Shown here piece by piece: positions 24,185 through 32,635 of a stretch of 64,000 bases of DNA. The DNA lies in assembly GCF_017165765.1 (NCBI RefSeq), contig NZ_JAFGZD010000014.1:84920-148919 (forward strand), written 5' to 3'. Position 1 is the first letter of the stretch. The number at the start of each line of letters is the position of its first letter. The translations under genes and the position numbers were made by a program. Under the pieces are notes generated by a model. That model was not told the origin of the DNA. It did no database searches and worked only from the letters and a program-made list of their open reading frames with translations. Origin of the DNA: Pseudomonas capsici (GTDB lineage Bacteria; Pseudomonadota; Gammaproteobacteria; Pseudomonadales; Pseudomonadaceae).

Positions 24185-25912
24185 ATGACTAGATCCTCCG
24201 CGTTGTTCCTCGCCCTTGTCTTTCTCGGCGGTTGCCAGTCCATGGCCCCCGTCTCACAGCAACCTGTGACTGCACAGAAAGACACACCTCCCGCGCCTGA
24301 AACAAAGCCGCTGGTCTATGGCTCGTTCACTCAGGACACCCTGGTCAGCCTGCTCAGTGCCGAACTGGCAGGCCAGCGCAATCGTTTCGACATTGCACTC
24401 GACAATTACGTCACCCAGGCGGTCAAGACCCAGGACCCGGGCGTTTCCGAACGGGCCTATCGCATCGCCGAGTATCTGGGGGCCGATCAGGCCGCTCTGG
24501 ATACCGCCATGATCTGGGCACGCAACGACCCGACCAACCTGGAAGCGCAAAGAGCCGCCGCGATTCAACTGGCACGCTCCGGGCGCTATGACGATTCCAT
24601 GATGTACATGGAGAAGGTCTTGCAGGGTCAGGGCGATACGCATTTCGACTTCCTCGCGCTCTCCGCCGCGGAGACCGACACCGATACCCGCAACGGTCTG
24701 CTCAAGAGTTTCGACCGGCTGCTGGGCAAATACCCGAACAATGGCCAGCTGATTTTCGGCAAGGCGCTGCTGCTTCAGCAGAACGGCGACTCCGAGCGTT
24801 CCCTGCGCCTGCTTGAAGACAATCCGCCCAAGGACGGCGAAATCGCGCCGATCCTGCTGCGTACCCGCCTGTTGCAAGGCATGGGGCGTGGCAAGGAAGC
24901 GCTGCCGATCCTGGAAAAAAGCCTCAAGAAATACCCGGAAGACAAACGTCTGCGCCTGACCTACGCCCGCATGCTGGTCGAACAGAACCGCATGGAAGAC
25001 GCCAAGGTGCAGTTCTCCAGCCTTCTGCAGCAATATCCGGATGACGACGAGCTGCGTTTCTCCCTGGCACTGGTCTGCCTGGAAGCCAAGGCCTGGGACG
25101 AGGCTGCCGGCTATCTGGAAGAACTGGTGGAGCGAGGCGCGCATGTCGACTCCGCGCACCTGAATCTGGGCCGCATCCACGAAGAGCGCGACGATCCGCA
25201 AAGCGCCCTTGCCGAATACGCACAGGTCGGGCCGGGCAGTGACTTCCTGTCCGCCCAGCTTCGCCAGAGCGATATTTTGATGAGCAACGGCAATGCTGCC
25301 GAAGCCTCCAAACGCCTCGCCGAAGCCCGCGATGCGCAACCGGACTACGCGATCCAGCTGTACCTGATCGAAGCCGAAACCCTGACCAGCAACAATCAGC
25401 CCGAGCGTGGCTGGCAAGTGCTGAATCAGGCGCTCAAGCAGTATCCGGACGATGTGAACCTGCTCTATACACGCGCCATGCTGGCTGAAAAACGCAACGA
25501 TCTGGCGCAGATGGAAAAGGACCTGCGGGCAATCATCAAGCGCGAACCGGAAAACGCCATGGCCTTGAATGCCCTGGGTTATACCCTTTCGGACCGTACG
25601 ACCCGCTACGCCGAGGCCAGGGAACTGATCGAAAAGGCCCACAGCCTGACCCCGGACGATCCGGCCGTGCTCGACAGCCTGGGCTGGGTCAATTACCGCA
25701 TGGGGAATCTGGACGAGGCCGAACGCCTGCTGCGCATGGCGCTTGAGCGCTTCCCCGACCACGAAGTCGCCGCTCACCTGGGCGAAGTGCTCTGGGCCAA
25801 GGGCGAGCAGCGTGAAGCCCGTAAAGTCTGGGCCAAAGCTCTGGAACAGCAACCTGACAGCCCTATTCTGCGTAGTACCTTGCTGCGCCTGACCGGATCA
25901 GAGAATCTTTGA
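24185..25912 (+). CDS. TPR-repeat outer-membrane lipoprotein
   Basis: This 575-residue protein has a lipoprotein signal (MTRSSALFLALVFLGGC, lipobox LGGC), so it is anchored in the envelope. About a dozen tetratricopeptide-like helical repeats follow, clearest in the C-terminal half (ALNALGYTLSDRTTRYAEARELIEKAHSLTPDDPAVLDSLGWVNYRMG). The start at 24185 is preferred over an ATG at 24146 because it places the lipobox correctly. It precedes lolB by 4 bases, as in other Pseudomonas. It probably scaffolds envelope proteins; partners are unknown. Confidence 0.87.
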   Translation: MTRSSALFLALVFLGGCQSMAPVSQQPVTAQKDTPPAPETKPLVYGSFTQDTLVSLLSAELAGQRNRFDIALDNYVTQAVKTQDPGVSERAYRIAEYLGADQAALDTAMIWARNDPTNLEAQRAAAIQLARSGRYDDSMMYMEKVLQGQGDTHFDFLALSAAETDTDTRNGLLKSFDRLLGKYPNNGQLIFGKALLLQQNGDSERSLRLLEDNPPKDGEIAPILLRTRLLQGMGRGKEALPILEKSLKKYPEDKRLRLTYARMLVEQNRMEDAKVQFSSLLQQYPDDDELRFSLALVCLEAKAWDEAAGYLEELVERGAHVDSAHLNLGRIHEERDDPQSALAEYAQVGPGSDFLSAQLRQSDILMSNGNAAEASKRLAEARDAQPDYAIQLYLIEAETLTSNNQPERGWQVLNQALKQYPDDVNLLYTRAMLAEKRNDLAQMEKDLRAIIKREPENAMALNALGYTLSDRTTRYAEARELIEKAHSLTPDDPAVLDSLGWVNYRMGNLDEAERLLRMALERFPDHEVAAHLGEVLWAKGEQREARKVWAKALEQQPDSPILRSTLLRLTGSENL

Positions 25913-25916
25913 CGTT

Positions 25917-26534
25917 ATGTTTTTGCGCCATGTAATCGTATTCAGCCTTATTGCCCTGCTCGCCGGCTGTGCCGGCCTGACCTCCCGCGAAGCCCTGCAA
26001 GGCAAGGGCGACCCCGCGCAGTGGCGCGAACACAAGCAACAACTGAGCAGCCTCGACGGCTGGCAGATCAACGGCAAGGTCGGCATTCGTGCGCCCAGGG
26101 ACTCCGGCAGCGGGACCCTGTTCTGGCTGCAACGCCAGGACTATTACGACATTCGCCTTTCCGGCCCTCTGGGACGCGGTGCGGCACGCCTGACCGGTCG
26201 TCCCGGCGGCGTGACCCTTGAAGTGGCCAATCAGGGGCGCTATGAAGCGAGCAGCCCGGAAACCCTGTTGCAGGACCAGTTGGGCTGGAAACTTCCGGTT
26301 TCGCACCTCGTCTGGTGGGTGCGCGGCCTGCCCGCTCCCGACAGCAAGAGCCGCCTGACCCTGGATGACGACAGCCGTCTGGCCAACCTCGAACAGGATG
26401 GCTGGCAGGTGGAATACCTCAGTTATGCCGAGCAGAACGGTTACTGGCTGCCTGAACGCATCAAGCTGCACGGGCAGGACCTGGACGTCACGCTGGTCAT
26501 CAAGGACTGGCAGCCCCGCAAGCTGGGGCAATAA
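25917..26534 (+). CDS. lolB: Outer-membrane lipoprotein receptor LolB
   Basis: LolB takes lipoproteins from LolA in the periplasm and inserts them in the outer membrane. The 205-residue product has a lipoprotein signal (MFLRHVIVFSLIALLAGC) and the beta-sheet LolB body (LDGWQINGKVGIRAPRDSGSGTLFWLQRQDYYDIRLSGPLG). It lies 4 bases after the TPR lipoprotein gene and 2 bases before ispE, so the three form an operon. Confidence 0.95.
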   Translation: MFLRHVIVFSLIALLAGCAGLTSREALQGKGDPAQWREHKQQLSSLDGWQINGKVGIRAPRDSGSGTLFWLQRQDYYDIRLSGPLGRGAARLTGRPGGVTLEVANQGRYEASSPETLLQDQLGWKLPVSHLVWWVRGLPAPDSKSRLTLDDDSRLANLEQDGWQVEYLSYAEQNGYWLPERIKLHGQDLDVTLVIKDWQPRKLGQ

Positions 26535-26536
26535 GC

Positions 26537-27385
26537 ATGAGTACGCCAAGCCTTACCCTGCCCGCTCCCGCCAAGCTGAACCTGATGCTGCACATTCTTG
26601 GCCGTCGCCCTGACGGCTATCACCAGCTGGAAACCATCTTTCAGTTTCTCGACTACGGCGACGAACTCGGTTTCGCCGTTCGCGAGGACGGTGAAATACG
26701 TCTGCAGACGGATGTTCCCGGCGTCCCCCACGACAGCAATCTGATCGTCAGGGCTGCCAGGGCACTGCAGAAACAATCCGGCTGCAAGCTGGGCATGGAT
26801 ATCTGGCTGGAAAAACGTCTGCCCATGGGCGGTGGCATCGGTGGCGGCAGTTCCGATGCGGCAACCACCCTGCTTGGCCTGAACCATCTCTGGAATCTTG
26901 GCTGGGACGAAGATCGCCTGGCGGCTCTGGGCCTGACCCTGGGGGCCGACGTCCCGGTTTTCGTGCGTGGACGCGCTGCATTTGCGGAGGGTGTAGGAGA
27001 AATTCTCACCCCTATAAACCCCGAAGAACCGTGGTATCTGGTACTTGTGCCGCAAGTATCTGTAAGTACAGCAGAAATTTTTTCAGATCCACTGTTGACA
27101 CGTGACACTCCTCCCATTAAAGTGCGCCCCGTTCCCAAGGGAAACAGTCAAAACGACTGTAGAGCGGTTGTAGAGAAGCGTTATCCAGATGTACGTAACG
27201 CTTTGAATTTGCTAGGTAATTTTACCGAAGCAAAATTAACCGGAACTGGAAGTTGTGTGTTTGGGGCCTTCCCAAACGAAGCTGAAGCTGATAAAGTCTC
27301 GGCCCTTCTTACAGAGACCCTTACAGGGTTCGTAGCGAAAGGAAGCAACATATCAATGTTGCATCGCAAGCTACAGATTCTGTGA
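26537..27385 (+). CDS. ispE: 4-diphosphocytidyl-2-C-methyl-D-erythritol kinase
   Basis: This GHMP kinase of the MEP isoprenoid pathway starts STPSLTLPAPAKLNLMLHILGRRPDGYHQLET and has the ATP loop LPMGGGIGGGSSDAATTL (residues about 95-112). The last third (from about 27050) changes abruptly in base use: AT-rich third positions and codons such as TTA, CTA, AGA, ATA and GTA, unlike the first two thirds and the neighbours, while the protein stays family-like (TGTGSCVFGAFPNEAEADKVS). A promoter-like sequence lies inside this part. It precedes tRNA-Gln and prs. Confidence 0.95.
   Translation: MSTPSLTLPAPAKLNLMLHILGRRPDGYHQLETIFQFLDYGDELGFAVREDGEIRLQTDVPGVPHDSNLIVRAARALQKQSGCKLGMDIWLEKRLPMGGGIGGGSSDAATTLLGLNHLWNLGWDEDRLAALGLTLGADVPVFVRGRAAFAEGVGEILTPINPEEPWYLVLVPQVSVSTAEIFSDPLLTRDTPPIKVRPVPKGNSQNDCRAVVEKRYPDVRNALNLLGNFTEAKLTGTGSCVFGAFPNEAEADKVSALLTETLTGFVAKGSNISMLHRKLQIL
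27095..27123 (+). promoter_or_regulatory. Candidate promoter inside ispE (TTGACA-N17-TAAAGT)
   Basis: A perfect -35 TTGACA (27095-27100), a 17-base spacer and TAAAGT (27118-27123) lie within the AT-rich 3' part of ispE, about 300 bases before tRNA-Gln. It could feed tRNA-Gln and prs. The -10 is only a partial match. Confidence 0.45.
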
Positions 27386-27394
27386 AAAAGGAAT

Positions 27395-27411
27395 CGAGTG
27401 CACGGCACTCG
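27395..27411 (+). other. Short hairpin before tRNA-Gln
   Basis: CGAGTGC (27395-27401) and GCACTCG (27405-27411) form a 7-bp stem with a 3-base loop between the ispE stop and the tRNA. It has no T-tract, so it may be a processing or attenuation element rather than a terminator. Confidence 0.4.
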
Positions 27412-27425
27412 GATTGATTCAATAC

Positions 27426-27500
27426 AGGGGCGTCGCCAAGCGGTAAGGCAGCAGGTTTTGATCCTGCCATGCGTTGGTTCGAATCCAGCCGCCCCTGCCA
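27426..27500 (+). tRNA. tRNA-Gln (anticodon TTG)
   Basis: This 75-base cloverleaf has acceptor pairs AGGGGCG/CGCCCCT, anticodon stem GCAGG/CCTGC with loop TTTTGAT (anticodon TTG at 27458-27460), T-arm GGTTCGAATCC and an encoded CCA at 27498-27500. It sits between ispE and prs, its conserved Pseudomonas place. Confidence 0.96.
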
Positions 27501-27546
27501 TTTTCTATACTCATCCAGGTATACCCTCAGCCTCCAGGTACTGCGC

Positions 27547-28488
27547 GTGTCCAAGATGATGGTCTTTACGGGGAACGCTAACCCCGATCTGGCTCGGCGT
27601 GTAGTACGTCAGCTGCATATCCCACTCGGTGATGTCTCTGTCGGTAAGTTCTCCGACGGTGAAATCAGCACTGAGATCAATGAAAACGTCCGCGGTAAAG
27701 ATGTCTTCATTATTCAGCCGACTTGCGCTCCGACCAACGATAACCTGATGGAACTCGTCGTGATGGCTGATGCCTTCCGCCGCTCCTCAGCGTCCCGAAT
27801 CACTGCTGTGATTCCTTACTTTGGTTATGCCCGTCAGGATCGCCGTCCGCGCTCCGCACGTGTTGCCATCAGCGCGAAAGTCGTTGCTGACATGCTGACC
27901 GTGGTGGGTATCGACCGTGTTCTCACGGTTGATCTTCATGCTGACCAGATTCAAGGTTTCTTCGATATTCCTGTAGATAACATCTACGGCTCCCCTGTTC
28001 TGGTGGATGACATCGAAGATCAGCGCTTTGAAAACCTGATGATCGTTTCCCCGGATATCGGCGGTGTCGTGCGTGCACGTGCCGTTGCAAAATCCCTGGG
28101 CGTCGATCTCGGGATCATCGACAAACGCCGCGAGAAAGCCAATCACTCCGAAGTGATGCATATCATCGGTGATGTCGAAGGGCGTACCTGTATTCTAGTC
28201 GACGACATGGTCGATACCGCCGGTACTCTGTGCCACGCGGCCAAGGCCCTGAAAGAGCATGGCGCTGCCAAGGTCTTTGCCTACTGCACACACCCTGTGC
28301 TGTCGGGTCGGGCGATCGAGAACATTGAAAATTCCGTGCTGGACGAACTGGTGGTGAGTAACACCATCCCGTTGTCCGCTGCTGCACAAGCCTGTAGCCG
28401 TATCCGTCAACTGGATATCGCACCGGTAGTCGCTGAGGCGGTCCGCCGTATCAGCAACGAAGAATCGATCAGCGCGATGTTCCGCTAA
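27547..28488 (+). CDS. prs: Ribose-phosphate pyrophosphokinase
   Basis: This enzyme makes PRPP from ribose-5-phosphate and ATP, feeding purine, pyrimidine and histidine synthesis and the hpt/upp salvage enzymes in this window. The GTG start at 27547 gives 313 residues (MSKMMVFTGNANPDLARRV), the normal length; longer readings run into the tRNA gene. The ATP loop FGYARQDRR and the PRPP motif CILVDDMVDTAGTL are intact. AGGT lies 8 bases before the GTG. A strong terminator follows at 28525. Confidence 0.96.
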   Translation: MSKMMVFTGNANPDLARRVVRQLHIPLGDVSVGKFSDGEISTEINENVRGKDVFIIQPTCAPTNDNLMELVVMADAFRRSSASRITAVIPYFGYARQDRRPRSARVAISAKVVADMLTVVGIDRVLTVDLHADQIQGFFDIPVDNIYGSPVLVDDIEDQRFENLMIVSPDIGGVVRARAVAKSLGVDLGIIDKRREKANHSEVMHIIGDVEGRTCILVDDMVDTAGTLCHAAKALKEHGAAKVFAYCTHPVLSGRAIENIENSVLDELVVSNTIPLSAAAQACSRIRQLDIAPVVAEAVRRISNEESISAMFR

Positions 28489-28524
28489 GGGTTTTCCCTG
28501 GCGTTCATCTCGTCGACGAAAAGC

Positions 28525-28561
28525 GCCCCGCCCTGGCATCCGGTCAGGGCGGGGCTTTTTT
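28525..28561 (+). terminator. Rho-independent terminator after prs
   Basis: A perfect 11-bp GC-rich stem (28525-28535 with 28545-28555), a 9-base loop and a run of six T follow the prs stop by 37 bases. rplY starts 65 bases downstream, so its expression needs read-through or a promoter in the gap. Confidence 0.9.
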
Positions 28562-28625
28562 GCCCATATCGCATTGGCGCTGGTCGCAAACGCCAAAGCG
28601 AGTGTGGTTATTTTGGAGAAACAAA

Positions 28626-29231
28626 ATGAATGATTTCACTCTGAATGCTGAACTGCGTTCCGACCTGGGGAAAGGTGCGAGCCGCCGCCTGCGTCGTCTC
28701 GCAAGCCTGGTTCCAGCTGTTGTCTACGGTGCTGACAAAGCCCCTGAGTCCATCAGCATGCTGGCCAAGGAAATCGCCAAACTGCTGGAAAACGAAGCTG
28801 CTTTCAGCCACGTTATCGAGCTGAATGTCGGCGGCAAGAAGCAGAACGTCCTGATCAAGGCACTGCAGCGTCACCCAGCCAAAGGTCACGTCCTGCACGC
28901 TGACTTCGTACGCGTTGTTGCCGGCCAGAAACTGACCGCCATCGTTCCGGTTCACTTCATCAACGAAGAAGCTCCGGTCAAGAAAGGCGGCGAGATCTCG
29001 CACACCACTACCGAGCTGGAAGTTTCCTGCCTGCCTAAAGATCTGCCTGAGTTCATCGAAGTCGATCTGGGCGCTCTGGAAATCGGTTCCAACGTTCACC
29101 TGTCCGACCTCAAGGCGCCAAAAGGCGTTGAGTTCGTCGCACTGGCGCACGGCACCGACCTGGCTATCGCCAACGTCCACGCTCCACGCGTAGCTGCAGA
29201 AGACACCAAAGAAGAAGGCGCTGCCGAGTAA
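28626..29231 (+). CDS. rplY: 50S ribosomal protein bL25 (Ctc form)
   Basis: This 201-residue two-domain bL25 binds 5S rRNA. The N-terminal bL25 domain (NDFTLNAELRSDLGKGASRRLRR...) is followed by the TL5/CTC C-terminal domain and an acidic tail (EDTKEEGAAE). The ATG at 28626 has TTGGAG 8-10 bases upstream; a reading from 28560 has no such site. The prs-rplY-pth-ychF order is the usual Pseudomonas arrangement. Confidence 0.96.
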   Translation: MNDFTLNAELRSDLGKGASRRLRRLASLVPAVVYGADKAPESISMLAKEIAKLLENEAAFSHVIELNVGGKKQNVLIKALQRHPAKGHVLHADFVRVVAGQKLTAIVPVHFINEEAPVKKGGEISHTTTELEVSCLPKDLPEFIEVDLGALEIGSNVHLSDLKAPKGVEFVALAHGTDLAIANVHAPRVAAEDTKEEGAAE

Positions 29232-29315
29232 TTCATTACTTGGTAACGTCGGAGTTGCTCAGGAAACATCGCGAGCGATAGCAGGCAAAGCGGGCGAGAT
29301 CGCGGAGTTTACATC

Positions 29316-29399
29316 ATGGTAAATGAGCACTTTTCGTCCACAGTTGCCGCTTTCGCAAGCGGTGTTATCCACAACTCCAAGGAAGAGCCCCTGTCGTGA
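29316..29399 (+). CDS. Possible 27-residue leader peptide coupled to pth
   Basis: A short frame begins ATG at 29316 with GGAG 8 bases upstream (29304-29307). It reads MVNEHFSSTVAAFASGVIHN..., 27 residues, and ends in a TGA (29397-29399) that overlaps the pth GTG start as GTGA. The good ribosome-binding site and exact overlap suggest real translation and coupling. The product matches no family I know, and chance cannot be excluded for so short a frame. Confidence 0.45.
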   Translation: MVNEHFSSTVAAFASGVIHNSKEEPLS

Positions 29400-29980
29400 C
29401 CGCCATAAAACTGATCGTTGGCCTGGGAAACCCTGGCACTGAATACGAACAGACCCGGCATAACGCAGGGGCTCTTTTCGTTGAACGTATTGCTGCGGCG
29501 CAACGAGTCAACCTCGTTCCCGAGCGCAAATTCTTCGGCCTGACCGGACGCTTCACGCATCAGGGTCAGGATGTTCGTCTGCTGATTCCTACTACCTACA
29601 TGAACCGCAGCGGTCAGGCTGTAGCGGCACTCGCCGGCTTCTACCGCATATCGGTCGACTCCATTCTGGTAGCGCATGACGAACTCGACCTGCCTCCCGG
29701 CGTTGCCAAACTGAAAGTTGGCGGCGGGCATGGTGGTCACAACGGCCTGCGCGACATCATCGCGCAGCTCGGTAACCAGAACACGTTCCATCGCTTGCGG
29801 CTTGGCATCGGCCACCCAGGCGATGCCAGCAAGGTGTCGGGTTTTGTCCTGGGTCGTGCGCCACGCGCCGAACAGGAAAAACTGGATGCCAGTATCGACT
29901 TTGCCCTCGGCGTGCTGCCGGATATCTTCGCCGGTGAATGGAACCGGGCGATGAAAAACCTGCACAGCCAGAAGGCCTGA
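29396..29980 (+). CDS. pth: Peptidyl-tRNA hydrolase
   Basis: This 194-residue enzyme frees tRNA from peptidyl-tRNAs that drop off the ribosome. The active-site region GLGNPGTEYEQTRHNAGALF holds the catalytic His, with the partner Asp in HDELDLPPG and the conserved GGGHGGHNGLRDI. The GTG start at 29396 has AAGGAAGAG about 9 bases upstream, and it overlaps the stop of a possible leader ORF. ychF follows after 21 bases. Confidence 0.96.
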   Translation: MTAIKLIVGLGNPGTEYEQTRHNAGALFVERIAAAQRVNLVPERKFFGLTGRFTHQGQDVRLLIPTTYMNRSGQAVAALAGFYRISVDSILVAHDELDLPPGVAKLKVGGGHGGHNGLRDIIAQLGNQNTFHRLRLGIGHPGDASKVSGFVLGRAPRAEQEKLDASIDFALGVLPDIFAGEWNRAMKNLHSQKA

Positions 29981-30001
29981 CATCACTCGAGGGGAAACAC
30001 C

Positions 30002-31102
30002 ATGGGATTCAACTGCGGAATCGTCGGCCTGCCTAACGTCGGCAAGTCCACCCTGTTCAACGCCCTGACCAAATCCGGCATTGCGGCAGAGAACTTTCCC
30101 TTCTGCACCATCGAGCCGAACAGCGGCATCGTGGCCATGCCCGACCCGCGTCTGGCGGCGCTGGCAGCCATCGTCAATCCCAAGCGCATCTTGCCGACTA
30201 CCATGGAGTTCGTCGACATTGCCGGTCTGGTTGCCGGTGCCTCGAAAGGTGAAGGCCTGGGCAACAAGTTCCTGGCCAACATCCGCGAAACCGACGCCAT
30301 TGCTCATGTGGTGCGCTGCTTTGAAGACGAGAACGTGATCCACGTTTCCAACAGCGTCGATCCGAAGCGCGACATCGAAATCATCGACCTGGAACTGATC
30401 TTCGCCGACCTCGAAAGCTGCGAAAAACAACTGCAGAAAGTCGCTCGCAACGCCAAGGGCGGCGACAAGGATGCAGTGATCCAGAAAGGCCTGCTCGAGC
30501 AACTGATCGCCCACTTCACCGAAGGCAAGCCAGCGCGCAGCCTGATGAAGAACATGAGCGTCGAGGAAAAATCGGTCATCCGCGGCTTCCACCTGCTGAC
30601 CACCAAACCGGTCATGTACATCGCCAACGTTGCCGAAGACGGCTTCGAGAACAACCCGCTGCTGGACGTGGTCCGCGCCATCGCCGACGAAGAAGGCGCA
30701 ATGCTGGTGCCAGTCTGCAACAAGATCGAAGCGGAAATCGCCGAGCTGGATGACGGCGAAGAAAAGGACATGTTCCTCGAAGCCCTAGGCCTTGAAGAAC
30801 CCGGCCTGAACCGCGTGATCCGCGCTGGCTACGAAATGCTGCACCTGCAGACCTACTTCACCGCCGGTGTCGAAGAAGTCCGCGCCTGGACCGTCCGCGT
30901 CGGTGCCACCGCACCACAGGCTGCAGGCGTGATCCACACCGACTTCGAAAAAGGCTTCATCCGCGCCGAAGTCATCGCCTACGAAGACTTCATCCAGTTC
31001 AAGGGCGAAGCCGGTGCCAAGGAAGCCGGTAAATGGCGTCTGGAAGGCAAGGAATACATCGTCAAGGATGGCGACGTGATGCACTTCCGCTTCAACGTCT
31101 GA
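30002..31102 (+). CDS. ychF: Redox-regulated ribosome-binding ATPase YchF/EngD
   Basis: This 366-residue OBG-family P-loop ATPase has GLPNVGKSTLFNAL (G1), DIAGLVAGASKGEGLG (G3), a helical insert and a C-terminal TGS domain ending GKEYIVKDGDVMHFRFNV. It binds ribosomes and hydrolyses ATP rather than GTP; in other bacteria it affects oxidative-stress response. GAGGGG precedes the ATG by about 7 bases. The pth-ychF pair is conserved. A terminator follows at 31141. Confidence 0.96.
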   Translation: MGFNCGIVGLPNVGKSTLFNALTKSGIAAENFPFCTIEPNSGIVAMPDPRLAALAAIVNPKRILPTTMEFVDIAGLVAGASKGEGLGNKFLANIRETDAIAHVVRCFEDENVIHVSNSVDPKRDIEIIDLELIFADLESCEKQLQKVARNAKGGDKDAVIQKGLLEQLIAHFTEGKPARSLMKNMSVEEKSVIRGFHLLTTKPVMYIANVAEDGFENNPLLDVVRAIADEEGAMLVPVCNKIEAEIAELDDGEEKDMFLEALGLEEPGLNRVIRAGYEMLHLQTYFTAGVEEVRAWTVRVGATAPQAAGVIHTDFEKGFIRAEVIAYEDFIQFKGEAGAKEAGKWRLEGKEYIVKDGDVMHFRFNV

Positions 31103-31140
31103 TGCCTGCCGTGGCTTGCCACGGACACAGCTGAATCTCA

Positions 31141-31180
31141 AAGCCCCCGTAATCGCCTGGCGATTCGGGGGTTTTGTGTT
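31141..31180 (+). terminator. Terminator after ychF
   Basis: CCCCCG and AATCGC pair with GCGATT and CGGGGG (one bulged base) around a short loop, followed by TTTTGTGTTTTT. It closes the pth-ychF transcript. Confidence 0.85.
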
Positions 31181-31204
31181 TTTACACCCATCGATGCCCC
31201 TGAC

Positions 31205-31417
31205 TTGAGTTTCTATCAGATCTTTTTGCTGAAACTCGAAAGGATTGACAGACCCGTTACAGTAGATGAGCTGGTGGAAGCATGGACCCTTCCTAAAACG
31301 CTGATCAATAACTGGCTTAAACAATCTATAGAAGAGGGAAAGGTGAAAAAGCTGAACAAACCTGCACGTTACCAGTTTTCGCCCATCAATCAGTTGGGAC
31401 TGAGGCTGCACACCTGA
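31205..31417 (+). CDS. Small winged-helix-like protein (tentative)
   Basis: A 70-residue frame starts at TTG 31205. VTVDELVEAWTLPKTLINNWLKQSIEEGKVKKLNKPARYQF has the helix-turn-helix-wing pattern of small DNA-binding domains such as the C-terminal domain of DprA. No good ribosome-binding site is seen, base use is more AT-rich than its neighbours, and its last 28 bases overlap the convergent transporter gene. It may be a real small regulator or a chance frame. Confidence 0.45.
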   Translation: MSFYQIFLLKLERIDRPVTVDELVEAWTLPKTLINNWLKQSIEEGKVKKLNKPARYQFSPINQLGLRLHT

Positions 31418-32580
31418 TTACGCGCCCTCCCCAACGACGCAATACAAGGCGAGACAAACAAGTTGCCGCGATAAGCTCCGGCCCATGTTCTGAAAGCCAC
31501 GATCAGCCACATCACCGCCAGCAGCAGAACCAGCACGACGCCCATCACGTTGAAAAACATCAGATCCAGTGTCGCTCCCAGTTTCAGGGTCGTGGCTGCG
31601 TATATGCCCAACGGAAAGATGAATCCCCACCAGCCCAGATTGAACGGAATACCGGTCTTGAGGTAACGCAGGGTGATCAACAACGCGAGAATCATCCACC
31701 ACAAACCCAGCCCCCAGAACAGAATGCCGACAATCAGGCCAAGGCCTTTGGCAACATCGCCGATGCCTGCCAGCCCATTGGCCGCAAAGATGGCCGGCGC
31801 GTCGGCGCCCAGCACCAGCATGCCCAGGGCACCGGTTCCGATCGGGCCAAGGGACAACCAGCTCGATGCGGCCATGCTTTCGTGAGGCAGCTTGTGCAAG
31901 GCCATGCGCAACAGCAGGATCACCAGAATGCTCAAGGCCACCGGCACCGAATACGCCCACAACACATAACTGGTGATGAGCACAGTGAACTGCGCGCTGG
32001 CATCTGCCAGATGAGGAGCCAGCAGGCCGCCACAGCTGGCGGCGACTTCGGCTGCCACGACGGGCAAGAGCCATACCGCGGTCATCTGGTCGATGCTGTG
32101 CTGCTGGCGGGTAAACATCATGAAAGGGATCAGCACCCCGCAAACCAGCGCCATCGCAACGTCGATCCACCACAGGACCTCGGCCAGACCAATCACCGAA
32201 GCGCCCCAGCGTGGTACACCGTACAGGAGCAATCCATTGATGATCGTGGCCAGGCCCATGGGAATCGTCCCGAAGAACATCGAGACAGTGGAGTGACCGA
32301 AAATCTGTTTGGCCTCATCGAAAAACAGCACCCAGCGGCTCGCATACATCACGCTGAACAACACGAACAATCCAATGTTGAAAAGCCAGAGAGCCTCGCC
32401 CAAAGACTTGAGCAGTGGCGCGGTAAAAGGCAGTTGGCCCAGCAGCAGGGCCAGAATGCCGGTGCCCATGGTGACGGCGAACCAGTTGGGAGTGAATTGG
32501 CGGATGGCTTCCCGAGGGCTCGAAAGAGCGGCCAATGGACGACCGCGTCCGATGATCGCTGCTGGCCTGATTTCGCTCAT
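31390..32580 (-). CDS. TDT-family (TehA/Mae1/SLAC1-like) transporter
   Basis: This 396-residue inner-membrane protein has ten hydrophobic segments. The opening FTPNWFAVTMGTGILALLLGQLP is the signature of the tellurite-resistance/dicarboxylate transporter family, whose members carry anions such as malate, sulfite or chloride. The start at 32580 (MSEIRPAAIIG) has AGGA 8 bases upstream; the frame extends 8 codons further. A LysR regulator gene is divergent across 103 bases with a strong dyad, so the exporter is probably induced by the anion it carries. The substrate is unknown. Confidence 0.86.
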   Translation of the reverse strand: MSEIRPAAIIGRGRPLAALSSPREAIRQFTPNWFAVTMGTGILALLLGQLPFTAPLLKSLGEALWLFNIGLFVLFSVMYASRWVLFFDEAKQIFGHSTVSMFFGTIPMGLATIINGLLLYGVPRWGASVIGLAEVLWWIDVAMALVCGVLIPFMMFTRQQHSIDQMTAVWLLPVVAAEVAASCGGLLAPHLADASAQFTVLITSYVLWAYSVPVALSILVILLLRMALHKLPHESMAASSWLSLGPIGTGALGMLVLGADAPAIFAANGLAGIGDVAKGLGLIVGILFWGLGLWWMILALLITLRYLKTGIPFNLGWWGFIFPLGIYAATTLKLGATLDLMFFNVMGVVLVLLLAVMWLIVAFRTWAGAYRGNLFVSPCIASLGRARNQVCSLSPN

Positions 32581-32635
32581 GTTGATGTTCCTGCCTGCTG
32601 ACATGAATCGAGTCTAGGGAAAGCAGAACAATTAT

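Noticed and set aside
24254..25852. 532-codon minus-strand open frame opposite the TPR lipoprotein gene
   Set aside because: The plus strand has a lipobox and TPR repeats; the antisense reading has low-complexity composition and no recognisable domain.
27469..27546. Extended N-terminus of prs starting inside tRNA-Gln
   Set aside because: The extension reads tRNA sequence; the GTG at 27547 gives the normal 313-residue enzyme.
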